Shown here: positions 36,101 to 47,700 of the stretch, in pieces
Numbering within the stretch: the stretch's first letter is position 1
Layout of the letters: each line of letters begins with the position of its first letter
NCBI RefSeq assembly: GCF_035046485.1
Contig: NC_085138.1
Location: 342,748,263 to 342,812,262 of the forward strand
Reading direction: 5' to 3'
Source of the DNA: Aedes albopictus
Taxonomy: Eukaryota; Arthropoda; Insecta; Diptera; Culicidae
Length of the DNA stretch: 64,000 nucleotides
The notes under the pieces: generated by a model
The model's database searches: none
Told to the model about the DNA's origin: nothing
Seen by the model: only the letters and a program-made list of their open reading frames with translations
Translations under genes and position numbers: made by a program

Positions 36101-37190
36101 TTTTGATTAAACTTTAGAAGAAACCTTTGTCAAAGTTATTGGAAAATTCTGGTTAAACCAGTTCAATTGGTTCGCCAAAAAATGGTAAAATGGATCGTTT
36201 GAGGATTCCTTAAAACACCTGAACCTCAAATATTTTCGAAAACAAAATTCAATTGAACAAAAAATCCAGAAAAGAAAAACAAATAAAAAAATAAAAATAC
36301 TGTAAGATTCTTGAGCGAATTCATGCGTCATTCTTACTAGGATTCTGAAATGTCTTTTCTATTTTTTTTATTGTGCTGGGCTTAGTGCGATTTTTTAAAT
36401 GTAAAATGTGTTCGCAATTATACTCGTACATATAAGAAAAATAAATAGTACCCGAAGGGAAACCAAAATTTTTAAAGCAGCAGATTGGTTTTCAGCAACG
36501 CTTAAAACTGAAATTTATTGAACGAATTATTATAATATTCCTAAACTAACTAAAACTAAATACTCACCAGAAGTGGTTTCCTTTCCCACTATTTCTTTGC
36601 CAACTTATCCCGAGTCGATATTTGGTGCCTTTACCCTAAACTGACCGGGGAGATGTAGATATTCACATTAATTATTCAGGTAAATATCTTTTTGGTTTTA
36701 TCTTTCTGATTTAACTCACAGTGTACCAGTGTTGACCTTTCTCCCATATACTCTTCACAGGCTTCTGCTGGTACGAATTGGCAATCAATTTACCGCGGCT
36801 GGGAAAGTGTTTTGGGATACATTATTTTATCTTTATATTTCACTTCGCTTTAAATGCTTACCCAATAGACTTTTGCACTTCCTGGCTCACTATAATTCCC
36901 GACTAGTAATATCAATAAACAGACACAACTATCTCGCACTATTTCACTGGTTTTCGGTTGAACCTATCGCGATGGCGCTACCCTTCGTTTTATATCAATC
37001 CTACAACTGATCTCTGTTTACTTTCCCTCTTTCTATACTAGGCCTGTTCAATGTTGTTCTCAAACCTATCACCGCGTCGAAACACAAATTGTGGAAATTT
37101 TTCGGGCAACTCCCATTGAAATTTCTAAAAAAAAACACGAATATAAAACACAATAAAAGTTTAAAAAAAAGTGATTCTCGGAGAACTTCG
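36101..37190 (-). other. Possible solo LTR remnant on the - strand, otherwise unassigned
   Basis: Read on the - strand, the segment has a TATA-like GATATAAAACG (about 36990), a downstream CAATAAATTTCAG polyadenylation-like signal (about 36515) and an end-like TTCCCTTCGGGTAC (about 36450). That order resembles an LTR, possibly of BEL/Pao type. I find no clean TG..CA ends or target duplication, so this is only a suggestion. Confidence 0.25.
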
Positions 37191-38178
37191 TGAAAAATCA
37201 TTTAAGGAATTTCTATTGGAATCTTTGATGAAGAAATCTCTGTTGAGATATCATATGAAATTCCTTGAGGAGTCCATGGAGGAATCCTGAAAAAAAGTAC
37301 TGGGAAAATATGGAGTAGTTCCAGGAGGAATCACAGCAGAAATGGGTTGATAAATTCCAGCATGAGTTTCAGGATAATTTCAAACACGAACTTGTAAATG
37401 AGTTCCAGATGCAATACCAAGAGATTTTCGTATTGAAATACCAAGAGGTAGCCGTGGAAAAAATCGCAAGAGGAACCCCCGGGAAATCCATAGAGGAGGT
37501 CAAATTATGAAATCTAATAGAGAAATCCTGGTGAAATCTCATAGAGAAACATTTTAAGAAATTTCTTGAAAATTCTCTAGGAAAATCCCTAGATTAATTA
37601 ATCATTAGGTCGGCTTCAGGGTCACGTTCTCCTCCATTTAGGAAATTTGTGCTATCCGTAGATTTATTCATTAATAAATGCATGGAGTAATGCATAGAGG
37701 ATTTTTTGCAGAAATATGTACAGAAATCTCTGAATACATCACTAAAGGAGTTCTTGTAGAAATTACTGAATAAAGTCCTGCGGGAATATCAGCAAAAATT
37801 CTAGAGGAATCCCAGCAGGAGTTCCTGAAGGAATCCCTGGGGTATCACAGGAGGAATGCTTAAACAATTCTCAGGAAAATATCTGAAAAGGTTTTTATAG
37901 AAATTTTCAGAAAAAAATCTTGGAGGAACACCAGCTTAAATTCCTGAATTAATCAAATCAAGTTAATCAAAGATATATATGGGCGAATCCCAACAAGATT
38001 GCTTGGAAGAATCTCAAGGAAAATCCCTAGAGAAATTCCTGGAGGAGTTCATGTAGATTTTTTTTTTGAAAACGGTCCTGCATGAATTCCAACAAGAACG
38101 ACAATAAATGAAATGAAATAAACAAGAATTTATGGAGGAATCCCAGCTGGATAAATGCCTGGAAAATTTCTTAAAGAG
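37191..38178 (-). repeat. Cryptic AATTCCT-type short repeats (- orientation)
   Basis: The region has the same word family as 35580-36100 but reverse-complemented (GGAGGAATCCCAGCAGGAGT, GGAATTTCTGGA-like words). It ends at the 5' LTR of the gypsy element and resumes after the 3' LTR, so the retrotransposon landed inside it. A 35 bp stretch near 37621 (TCACGTTCTCCTCCATTTAG) resembles 59103-59140. Confidence 0.7.
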
Positions 38179-39474
38179 TGTTGCGTACTAAGATTCGCTT
38201 TGATGAGAAACATTTACTAAAGTGTATTTATGGTCATAATTTAATCAGTGTGCAATCAAAAGAGAACTAAAATACCGCTCAGCCCTGTTCCTCGCTTGAA
38301 AGGAATTACAAATAAAAAATTTCATCACCTCGCTGGCTGCACTGCTACCACCAACGAAGAGTGACGTTTTCATTTCCGCTGACACAACAGCGGCAGAACG
38401 AAAACCCGCACTGACGACAACAGCAACCGCGCGTGGTGCCACTAGTTTGCGAAAGAAGTGTAGTGAGAGCGGAATCGGGCCAAATCTCCAGACCTGCGGG
38501 CCGGGCAAGACGCCAACTAGAAACCCGGCGGCGGCGACCATCTTTGCGCCCAGGATTCCTTACATAAGGCAAGGGTTTCGACGGCCAATCAGCGACTCTT
38601 AGCTGCTGGAAGGACGGCGCCAACATATTCCAGTACCCGCTGATTAAATCTTCCGACTGCATCCACGTCGCACAACTGGTAGCACACGGCCGGTTCTTCC
38701 GCGGTTCTCCACACTTGGATCGCCCAGCAAAAGCACAGCAACGCATTCGGAACAGGAGGTGGCTCAGCCGGCAGGGAGGTCGGTCGTCCGTCAGATCGGA
38801 TCAGGCAGGAACACACGAAAGGCCCCGAAGGGGCCTTTTGTTTTGTGGAACCATTCATAACCACGGCTGAATCCGAATCGACAACGGACATCGCGACCAG
38901 CCGAGAGAGAGGATTCACGTTCAGGATTGCAGCCATTCTGGTCTGTGTTAGCTGGAGATCCCCGTCATCATCCGCCGCGGCTGCTGCTACACGTCAAGAG
39001 GGGGAGCGTTCATCAAGTCGGACGATTGGGTCCCGTTATTCCATGCGCTGTCCTTGGATCGCGGCAAGTGGCAACAGCAGCGCCAACCGCCGACGTTTGA
39101 CCCCAAGGAGACAAGATCGACCAAGAGGCGAGACGTAGAGGGCATTCGGCCTCTCGTGTAGATAGAGCTTCTCATCAGTCCCGAGGAGGTGGGACCGCGC
39201 CCGATCAGAAGTACGACGGCGGCGCAGTGGTGGGCGTCAAGCGATTGCGGAGGTAGCGGAGCGGTGAGCAATGCACGAAACTTAATCTAAAAGATCTAGG
39301 CATGAAGATTTTGTAGCATGAAGGCATCGCTCGTAAGGAGCCATAGTAGATAGGGACCCTAGAAGAGAGAGAGGAGGCTTGCCCCACAGGGGACCTGATA
39401 AGAAGACCTAAATACACAATGTTTACAAGTTGAATTTGGCTCTATTTTGATTTGGTTTGAGGAGAAACCCAATA
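38179..39474 (+). repeat. 5' LTR
   Basis: The LTR begins TGTTGCGTACTAAGATTCGC and ends GGAGAAACCCAATA. It aligns along its length with 49154-50449 at a constant offset of 10,975 bp. Reading both, I found only two adjacent differences (38560-38561 TT versus 49535-49536 AC). The exact 3' end may vary by one or two bases because of the following ATTGG. Confidence 0.93.
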
Positions 39475-39475
39475 T

Positions 39476-39487
39476 TGGCGCCCAACC
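39476..39487 (+). other. Primer binding site
   Basis: TGGCGCCCAACC lies one base after the LTR, the expected place for the minus-strand primer site. The TGGCGCC start is typical of lysine-type tRNA primers; the exact tRNA is not established here. Confidence 0.75.
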
Positions 39488-39598
39488 AAAACGAGCCCAT
39501 AATATTATTATTTGAAATAATAGTATTAAATTATTTGTGGGGATTTTAGTTCTTTGTCCGTTTGGCTAAATTTTTGTGTTGAAGATCCTTTAGGCAGT

Positions 39599-39997
39599 AT
39601 GGATCCCTTATACCTCAGCGATGAGGAACTCAATTATGAGTTGGCTTTGCGCCGATGCAACCAACCAGCTTCTGCAACCCGCAGAATCAAAGGAGTGCAG
39701 TTGAGAGCACTCATTCAAAAAGAGTTTGCCGAAAACGTGAAATATACGTCATCTGAGCATGCCATGCCGCCAGATGTTAACATTCATCGTTGTGAACAGC
39801 AAGTTAGACTGCTGATTCCAATGATTGAGACGGCGCTCAAGAAACGTAACACGGATTTTCTAATCCAATCCCGATCTCGAATGTTACATTATCGAAATCG
39901 TCTGTCAATCGTGAAACCTCCGTTAGACCTGATCGATATGCACGCGTCGGTGTCAATGCAAGTGAAGACATCAGTGATCGACTTGGTGATCCGGTAA
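39599..39997 (+). CDS. gag: Gag, N-terminal part
   Basis: From ATG 39599 (MDPLYLSDEELNYELALRR) the frame runs 132 codons to a TAA at 39995. It is charged and helical, consistent with a Gag N-terminal region; no catalytic motif is expected. The open frame extends upstream of the ATG without another ATG. The rest of Gag is in the -1 frame, which is open from 39850. The last residues of this frame look non-native, so the change of frame probably lies between about 39910 and 39990, by a small deletion or insertion or by ribosomal shifting. I see no convincing slippery heptamer in that interval. Confidence 0.75.
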   Translation: MDPLYLSDEELNYELALRRCNQPASATRRIKGVQLRALIQKEFAENVKYTSSEHAMPPDVNIHRCEQQVRLLIPMIETALKKRNTDFLIQSRSRMLHYRNRLSIVKPPLDLIDMHASVSMQVKTSVIDLVIR

Positions 39998-40017
39998 TCA
40001 GTGATAGTAGTGCGCAA

Positions 40018-41493
40018 GTGTTACAACCAGCAGATGGAGCGGGATCACTGGAATACCAGCTACACCACAACACTCTTCTTTCACCGGAGGAAGAACAGAA
40101 CCAGAGTAGAACGGCAGCAGCGATCACGCAAACGGGCGCTATAAGGAGGCAAAACAACGAAGGACTTCACAACGACTTTATCCGAGCGACAAGCTCACCG
40201 ATTCGGTCGGGCAGAGGAAGAGGACGCGGAGTTGCGATAAACCTTTCTCAGCCGGGCCGTAATTCATCACAACCAAGAGACACACCTCCACCGGCATACC
40301 ATCCCATTGGAACGAGAATGGCGCAGGACAGCACAACCGACCATTTGAGAGACGAGCTACTGATACAACTGCTTCAGCGTGAACAGCACGCACAGGACAG
40401 GCAAGAGACAGGAAGAGGCCTCAAAGCGGTTCATAACTGGCCATTTAAGTTCAAAGGCGAAAAGGACACCACATCGTTAAACACATTCCTAGACAGAGTG
40501 GAAACCTTTGCACGATCAGAGGGTCTTTCCGACGATACCCTGCTAAAGTCTATCAAACATCTGTTACTAGATGACGCTTTGGATTGGTATGGCCGAGCGG
40601 TGTCGCAAAACCTGTTAGTGACGTGGGCGGCTTTCAAAAACGAAATACGTAAAGAGTATCTACCCAGCAGCTACGAACAGATCCTAAAATTAGAAGCCAT
40701 CTTCCGGTTTCAAGCACCGGACGAGTCCTTCGCGAAGTACTATCGTGACATATCAGCATTGTTTCGTTTCGTTCAGCCTCCCATGAGCGAGCAGGAAAAA
40801 TTCTTTATTGTGAAGAAAAATATGAACGCCGACTACGCAACGATTGTCACCGCAGCGAGGCCAGCATCTCTACAGGACATGGTCGAGGTTTGCAGTAGCT
40901 ACGATGAGACCCGCATGTTGCTGAACCGACAGAAACGAGTTCCTTTCCCACAGAACAGCTTGTTGGAGCCCAACTTGGCAACGCCGGTGAACCGTCCAAC
41001 ACCTTTGAATCGTGGAAACCCCCGATTCGGACGAGTACATGCACTGAACTCGGAAGAGGACTTCAGCCAACTGGAATCCTGCAGCTGTCAACCACAGGCT
41101 ACCGCGAGTAAACAACCCACCGCTAGCGACAACCGCAAGAAATTGCAAGAATCGGAGTCCACAGGCGAGAAGGAAGATTGGCAGCAACGGATCCTGGAGT
41201 TAACGGAACAAGTGAACGCGTTGAAGCTACGGCAATACGACAGGGACGAGCGACCGCATCGAAATCAACGGATTCAAGACCAAGAACAGCCGGAACGTGC
41301 GCCACAACCTGGGGACCAAAGGAGAGGGGGATTGATCTGCTGGAATTGCGATGAAGACGGGCATAGGTTTATGGATTGCCCAAAGCCGCAAGCAGTCATG
41401 TTTTGTTACCGATGTGGACACAAAGGATATTCTCTGCGCAACTGTCCCACATGTCGAGCAGGCTTGGGAAACGCAGCTGCGGGGAACCAGTAA
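40018..41493 (+). CDS. gag: Gag, capsid and nucleocapsid part
   Basis: The open frame (continuous from 39850; first ATG at 40318) contains a Gag capsid-like domain (WPFKFKGEKDTTSLNTFL through ASLQDMVEVCSSYDETR). After a basic linker come two CCHC-type zinc knuckles, CWNCDEDGHRFMDC and CYRCGHKGYSLRNC. In the second the expected histidine is tyrosine (TAT in place of CAT), which should weaken zinc binding. The capsid binds the packaged RNA through these knuckles in related elements. It ends at TAA 41491-41493. GGGAAAC at 41466-41472 sits in the right phase for -1 shifting into pol, with which the frame overlaps. Confidence 0.9.
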   Translation: MLQPADGAGSLEYQLHHNTLLSPEEEQNQSRTAAAITQTGAIRRQNNEGLHNDFIRATSSPIRSGRGRGRGVAINLSQPGRNSSQPRDTPPPAYHPIGTRMAQDSTTDHLRDELLIQLLQREQHAQDRQETGRGLKAVHNWPFKFKGEKDTTSLNTFLDRVETFARSEGLSDDTLLKSIKHLLLDDALDWYGRAVSQNLLVTWAAFKNEIRKEYLPSSYEQILKLEAIFRFQAPDESFAKYYRDISALFRFVQPPMSEQEKFFIVKKNMNADYATIVTAARPASLQDMVEVCSSYDETRMLLNRQKRVPFPQNSLLEPNLATPVNRPTPLNRGNPRFGRVHALNSEEDFSQLESCSCQPQATASKQPTASDNRKKLQESESTGEKEDWQQRILELTEQVNALKLRQYDRDERPHRNQRIQDQEQPERAPQPGDQRRGGLICWNCDEDGHRFMDCPKPQAVMFCYRCGHKGYSLRNCPTCRAGLGNAAAGNQ

Positions 41494-44120
41494 TCGAGGG
41501 AAGGAGTTCCTCGCAAACCTTCTACAATCCCTCAGAAATCCCGAATCCAGCCATGATCAATACCATTATTATAAATCCCGAAGATGACGAGCGGCCGCAT
41601 GCAGAAATATCGGTTCTGGGCAAGAAACTACGAGGACTATTGGATAGTGGAGCAAGCTGTTCCCTGCTTGGTGGCAACGCGATCAAAATAATCGAAGAGC
41701 TGAATCTGCGGAAAGGAGAGGCCAAGGGCCAGATCAAAACAGTGGATGGAACAGCGCACAACATAAGAAGCTTCGTTTATCTCCCGATATCATTCAACAA
41801 CCGGGTTCAGACAATCGCAGTACTTCTGGCTCCTTCCTTACCAGAATGTGTTGTGCTTGGCATGAACTTCTGGAACACCTTTGGTGTCAAACCAGTATGC
41901 TGCGCGTTGAACGAAGTTAACATAGAGACCAGGGATCACCCGGAGACCGATGAGACTGCAGTGGAAGAACCAATGAAGGAGTTAACACCAGAGCAGAAGA
42001 GAGCATTGGATCGTGTCATCGCAACTTTCCCCACTGCAAAGGAAGGCGTATTAGGTCGCACCACTCTCTACGAACACCGGATAGAAGTCGGCGAGGCTAA
42101 ACCCAAGAAGCAACGGCATTACCCGATGTCTAAGTACGTGCTAGACGAAGTCAATAAGGAAATCGATCGAATGCTGGCGCTGGACGTCATAGAGGAGGCA
42201 ATGTTCTCTCCGTGGAACAACCCACTGGTGGCGGTGAAAAAGAAGAATGGCAATTACAGGGTTTGCCTAGACGCACGACACTTAAACTCAATTATGACGA
42301 ATGAAGGATACCCGATACCGCAGATCTCCGCCATCATCAACAACCTTGGGGGATGCGCATATATCTCGTCGATAGATTTGAAAGACGCCTTCTGGCAACT
42401 ACCACTGGAGGGAGCGTCTAGACCGTTGACTGCGTTCACGGTACCTTCCAGAGGGCACTTTCAGTTTAAAGTAGTGCCATTTGGTCTTTGCACGGCCAGT
42501 CAAGCACTCTCTCGGCTGATGACGCATCTGTTTGCCGACCTTGAACCACGAGTCTTCCACTATCTAGATGACATCATCATCTGTTCGCGCACGTTCGAAG
42601 AGCACTTGGAAATGCTGGCAGAGGTAGCGGCTCGGCTACGACGTGCGAATCTAACCATATCACCAGAAAAATCAAAATTCTGCAGGGAGGAGATAAAATA
42701 TCTAGGCTACGTGTTGAATGAGAATGGGTGGAAAGTTGACGACGAAAAGATAGCCTGCATAGTCAAGTATCCAACACCTACGAACAGGAAAGAAGTCCAA
42801 CGATTCCTCGGCCTATGCAATTGGTACAGGAGGTTCATAGCAGAGTTCTCACGGATCGCAGCACCGCTAACCGAGTTAACGAAGACAAAGACAAAGTTTC
42901 GATGGACGGCGAAGGCAGAGGAAGCAGCACTCAACCTCAAAGCAGCTCTAGTTTCGGCTCCGGTGTTGATCATGCCGGACTACAACAAACCTTTCTCGGT
43001 AGCTTGCGACGCCAGCGACATTGCCATTGGGGCGGTCTTAACGCAGGAAGTGGATGGAGAAGAACACCCTGTAAGTTACTTCTCTCAGAAATTATCGTCC
43101 TCGGAGCGAAAATACTCCGTAACCGAGCGAGAGTGTCTGGCGGTGATCCGTGCCGTTGAAAAATTCAGAGGCTACATAGAAGGAGTGAAGTTCGTCGTCT
43201 ACTGTGATCATGCGGCACTATCATACTTGCTGTCCTTGAAGAACCCAACCGCACTCATGAGCAGGTGGATCCTCAGATTGAATGCATTTGACCTGGAAAT
43301 CAAATACCGTAAAGGAAGTGTCAATGTAGTACCAGATGCGCTCTCGAGGATTGTGGCGACCACCAGCTTTACAACGGAAGAAACAGAGGATTCGTGGTAC
43401 GAAGCGTTGGAGCACAAGTTAAGAACACAAGCAGAAGACTTCCCTGACTTCAGGTTAGTTGAAAACCACATCTATAAGAACTGTTTGTGCACCGAAGGCG
43501 GGGAGACGACACACAAATGGAAGCGGGTAGTGGCAATGAAGAACCGTGCAGAGATCATCAAGCGATACCACGACGAGCCTACCGCAGGACACCTAGGATT
43601 CCACAAAACGCTGGACAGGGTTCAATCGCAGTTCTACTGGCCAAAGATGAGAGAAAACATTGGACAGTACGTTAGAAGCTGCGGCGTATGCAAAGCAAGC
43701 AAAGCTCCAAATACCACCATGATGCCGGACATGGGAAGCCTAAAACCTGCTAGAATACCGTGGGAACTAGTGTCGGTAGATTTTGTCGGTCCTCTGACAC
43801 GCTCAAAGCGCGGCAACACGGTTCTACTAGTCGTGGTGGATTGGATAACAAAGTACGTGATTGCTCATCCTATGCGCAGCGCAGACTCTGGAAAGATGGT
43901 GGAATTCCTCGAGCAGCAAGTCTTTTTAAAATTTTCACGTCCCAGAATCATTCTATCGGATAACGGGAGACAATTTGAATCGATCGCTTTCAAGTCACTG
44001 CTTTCGCGGCATAAGATCACGCATATGAAGACAGCGTTCTATTCACCAATGGCAAACAACGCGGAGCGTGTTAACCGGGTGCTGATCACTTGCGTACGAG
44101 CTCTTCTGGACGATAACCAT
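41376..44120 (+). pseudogene. pol: Pol: protease, reverse transcriptase, RNase H and integrase core (split)
   Basis: There is no ATG start; entry is expected by -1 shift from gag. Counting from 41376: aspartic protease with LLDSGAS near residue 88-94; RT with YLDDIIICS near residue 396; the connection and RNase H with SVACDASDIAIGAVL and TERECLAV; integrase HHCC zinc region (GHLGFHKTL .. CGVCKASK), then the DDE core with SVDFVGPL, ILSDNGRQFES and NNAERVNRVL. The catalytic residues are visible. The frame is cut after codon CAT at 44118-44120 by a transposon, whose first bases give an immediate TAG. The frame resumes in phase at 47224. Confidence 0.95.
41466..41472 (+). promoter_or_regulatory. 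Candidate -1 ribosomal frameshift heptamer GGGAAAC
   Basis: In the gag frame the heptamer is read G GGA AAC, the X XXY YYZ arrangement required for -1 slippage, 18 nt before the gag stop. The pol frame, entered by a -1 shift, is open across it. A short stem, CGAGG..CCTCG (about 41495-41515), and the palindromic GCAGCTGC lie downstream and could stimulate pausing. Confidence 0.65.
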
Positions 44121-47100
44121 TAGAGTGGGTCAACGTTGTATGGGAAAATTAAAATTTGATCACATCCACCCGGAACAAAGTTTTTTCGATGCCTTTTATC
44201 GCCCTAAATAGCTGTACAAAATTTGGGCGCGATCGGTTGCGTCCCCACATTCCGCATTGCGTTTGAAATTTGTATGGAGTTTTATATGGGAATACCTACA
44301 TTTTTGCATTTTCCTAATGTTATGCTTAAATTTGTCTTGAACTATGTAACAAATGATGTTAAAGTATAGCCTAGGGGATGCTGATCAACTTTGCCGAAGA
44401 GAGAAAGATGCTAGAGCGACTCTGAAAAAAGTTATTAATTTCCAAAGTTAGATATCTCCGCGCAACTACTGAAAATCATTTTTGCTGCCAACACTGCTGG
44501 TGCTTCAAATGATCACTTTATCCTTGCATTCCATTCTGACATTTCTGAACTTGATTTGTGCGGAAAAGTTGTTTAAAAACAACAACTCATGGTCTCAGTC
44601 GCTTTTCTACGCATTGTTTCCCTTATTTGTTCTTATTATTTTTATTCTAATTATTTTAGGAACAATGGTCGTCTAGGCCGTCTTCTAGGAAATGGTCGTG
44701 GTTCCGGATTTGCTTCAGGGGAGTAACGGACGAACCTTCCAGCCACTACTGGTGACCATTTCACGAAGTTACCTGAATCTGGTTTGGGACGACTGAAACT
44801 CCATGGCATTACAAAGTATAATGAGAGAATTTTTGACTACATTATTTAGTGCAGTTCTGATTATTCCACGAACCCCGAAAAACAAGTATAACTGGAAAAC
44901 ATGTGTGACGTTCGTGACTGCGGAAACGAAGGATTTCTTCGAAATTATGAAAATTTCCACCAATTTTCTCAAAACCCCGGCCAGCCAGTGGAGCTCAAAT
45001 GAAACGTTTTGTAAAGCAAAGAAACGAGTTGCCTCTTCAATGGTTGTCAACGATGTCGCCGAACGAGCAGTAAAGATGATCACAGATTTTAACACCAAAT
45101 CAACAAGAAATCCTGAGCAGCAACATTATTTGCTGCAAGTTGTGGAGAAAAACAGGATCGAACAGCCTATGGCATCGTAATGTCTAATTTTATTTAACAA
45201 TCGTAAACCATGTCTTAAACAAAACTTTGTAAATACAACTATTTAAATTTCAAAAAAATGTTGGAACTTATTACGTTCTAGGAATTATAATGATAACAAT
45301 AGAAAGCGTATGAATTGATCTATTCTATTAGAGTTATGACACTGAAAACACACAAAGATTTCAGAGTGAAAAGTTCAGAGTTCAATAGTTTGATTCTAGT
45401 TTGCTTATAGGAATCAAAACAATAATGACTTGACAGACTCCTCAACTAGGTATTAGGGTTCATTCACAATTTTTAACACAAAAAATATTGGCAAAAATAC
45501 TTTGCCTTCTTTTTGCAACGCTTTTTGTTTGGTTGTCCCAGCCTTATACAATTTGTAAAAGGGTTCTTATGAGTTGATGCTTCTCTTCCTTGAAACTGTC
45601 AAAAAGTCCTTTCGAATATGTTCTAAATTTAGATCAATGGTTTTCCTTCATCCTTTCCCATCCCATGATCACCAGAAGTCAGCCAGCCATTTTTATTTAC
45701 AATATCTTGCAATTCTCTCATTCTTGTTTTCGATCTTTCTAACTTAAATTGTCCGCATTTCCGCTTACGGTTGCAAAATCAAGTGGATTACGGATTTGAT
45801 CGAACCAAACTTTTGAAAATTGATGCGTCCAAACTTTTGAAAATTGATGCGTCCGTAAACAAGAATGAAGGTGAAAATACCGGAATTCCTTGAACAATAA
45901 AGCAATAAATTAAATCAGAGGTTGGTAATGGCACTTCCACAACTAAAAATTTGTCTATATTCAAGTTTCTAATAATAAAATAATTTAGCTCATACAACTG
46001 AAGCACAAGCAAAGTCATAAACATATCGCAAGCCGGTCTTCAAAGAACTCTACTCTTCCCTATATTAGCTGAGGGGAAATGATTGTATTTTTTATTTTGC
46101 CATATTGCTAGTCAGTGTCCATTTAACGTGTCATTTAATTTACCATTTTTTACAACCACTACTGTTGGAACCACTACATCATAGGCATAATAATTATGTA
46201 TTACAGCTGCAGCGGCAGGATTATCTCAATGTTCGGGGAGACTCTATACAATTACACATAATTTAAAATAATATAAAATAAACAATCAATAATCAAATTT
46301 CTGCAAGAAAAATGCTTGCATATTTTATACATTCGAAAATGAAATATAACATCTATCTGCGATGGTAGCCAATTTTCGCATATGAAAACTCTCACAAATT
46401 AGCGACTTTTTATTGCTCTTGGTTTCCAAAGTAAGAAAAATATGATCACAAGCCGGGAAACAGAAATACTTGAAAACTGTTGTCTTCCTTGAGAAATTCT
46501 GGAACAACCTCGGAAGTAATCCGAGTGGTCATAATTTCCTAAATTTCTTGCACAATTCTTTTCTGAGATATTTCGCAAGCCAGGTTAAAAGGAATTGTTT
46601 ATAAAGTGGTCACCGAGTCAGAAAGATGGATATTGATTGCTCCCCATACTCCTCCTAAACATTTCCGGTCCGGAAATATTCCTCAAAAGCTGACCTAGAA
46701 TTATAAGAATATTATAAAAAATAATAAAGGTAAACGTAGAAAATCGGCTGGAAAACATTTTTGAACCTAATCCAAATTGTTGTTTGTTGATGAAATGGGG
46801 GATTGGTTTCCATGAAATGTCAGAATGAAATGCAAGGATAGAGTGATCATTTGAAGCACCAGCAGTGTTGGCAGCAAAAACGATTTTCAGTAGTTGCGGG
46901 GAGATATCTAACTTTGGAAACTAATAACTTTTTTCAGAGTCGCTCTAGCACCTTACTCTCTTCGGCAAAGTTGATCAGCATCCCCTAGGCTATACTTTAA
47001 CATAATTTGTTACATAGTTCAAGACAAATTTGAGCATAACATTAGGAAAATGCAAAAATGTAGGTATTCCCATATAAAACTCCATACAAATTTCAAACGC

Positions 47101-47215
47101 AATGCGGAATGTGGGGACGCAACCGATCGCGCCCAAATTTTGCACAGCTGTTTGGGACGTTGAAAGGCATCGAAAAAACTTTGTTCCGGAAAAATGACCA
47201 TGTTGACCCGGTCTA
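44121..47215 (+). mobile_element. 3,095 bp TIR transposon with 8 bp target duplication, inside pol
   Basis: The ends are TAGAGTGGGTCAACGTTG and (reverse-complemented) TAGACCGGGTCAACATGG. Inverted similarity extends about 420 bp on each side, with shared blocks such as GGAACAAAGTTTTTTCGATG, GCGCGATCGGTTGCGTCC and TGCTGCCAACACTGCTGGTG. ATAACCAT is duplicated perfectly (44113-44120 and 47216-47223). An 8 bp duplication fits hAT or P superfamilies. The interior holds a 125 aa frame (44803-45180) and otherwise AT-rich sequence without a recognisable full transposase, so this copy is probably non-autonomous. Confidence 0.88.
44803..45180 (+). CDS. Hypothetical 125 aa frame inside the TIR transposon
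   Basis: An ATG-started frame (MALQSIMREFLTTL..) ends at TAA. The second half, VVNDVAERAVKMITDFN followed by a QQHYLLQVVEKNR-type helix, has the look of a conserved C-terminal helical segment. I recall similar text in uncharacterised insect transposon-related proteins, but I cannot verify it and no DDE or zinc-finger motif is present. Upstream of the ATG other frames carry coding-like fragments, so it may be the last exon of a decayed transposase. Confidence 0.4.
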   Translation: MALQSIMREFLTTLFSAVLIIPRTPKNKYNWKTCVTFVTAETKDFFEIMKISTNFLKTPASQWSSNETFCKAKKRVASSMVVNDVAERAVKMITDFNTKSTRNPEQQHYLLQVVEKNRIEQPMAS

Positions 47216-47223
47216 ATAACCAT

Positions 47224-47700
47224 GCTGGATGGGATGATAATCTGGCGGCGATAACGGCGGCGATCAACAGCGCTAAGCATCAAGTGACAGGAGTCAGTCC
47301 GCATTTCGCCAACTTCGGGAGAGATCTACTGCTACACACAGACTTATACGCTCAAGAAGACCTCAACACACCGGAAGATCCAAAGGTGGCACAGGACATG
47401 CGGTTATCGACAGTGAAGAGGATCCAAGAGTTCGTGCTGCAACGAATAAGGAGGAACCATGAGAAGACCAAGCAACGATACAATCTGCGGACAAGGCAGG
47501 TAGACTTCAAGAAAGGAGACATCGTTTGGAGACGCACGTTTACCCAATCTTCCAAGGCAGATCACGTCAACAAGAAACTGGATCCGAAGTTCGTGCCAGC
47601 AATGGTGAAACAGATCCTGGGGAAGAACATCTATATGCTGGAGGACGTTGCTGATGGCAAGGCAGGCCGTTATCACGCAAAGGACATCAAGGCAGATTAA
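47224..47700 (+). pseudogene. pol: Pol, integrase C-terminal part
   Basis: This continues the integrase after the transposon and one copy of its duplication, in the same phase as the upstream half. It begins AGWDDNLAAITAAINSAKH, has the VTGVSPHFANFGRDLLL block typical of gypsy integrase tails, a basic region NHEKTKQRYNLRTRQVDF, KKGDIVWRR, and a chromodomain-free end at TAA 47698. About 158 codons. Together with the upstream half the pol reading frame would otherwise be open. Confidence 0.9.

Noticed and set aside
36450..37065. Solo BEL/Pao LTR
   Set aside because: TATA-like and polyadenylation-like signals are present but no matching target duplication or definite ends; listed only as a low-confidence suggestion.
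38245..39417. Frames of 70-133 aa in the gypsy LTRs as genes
   Set aside because: They occur in overlapping frames on both strands of a GC-rich LTR, duplicated in the other LTR, without domains.
39853..39859. GGATTTT as a frameshift site inside gag
   Set aside because: It is in phase, but the upstream frame continues to look native for at least 20 more codons, so the change of frame is probably further downstream.
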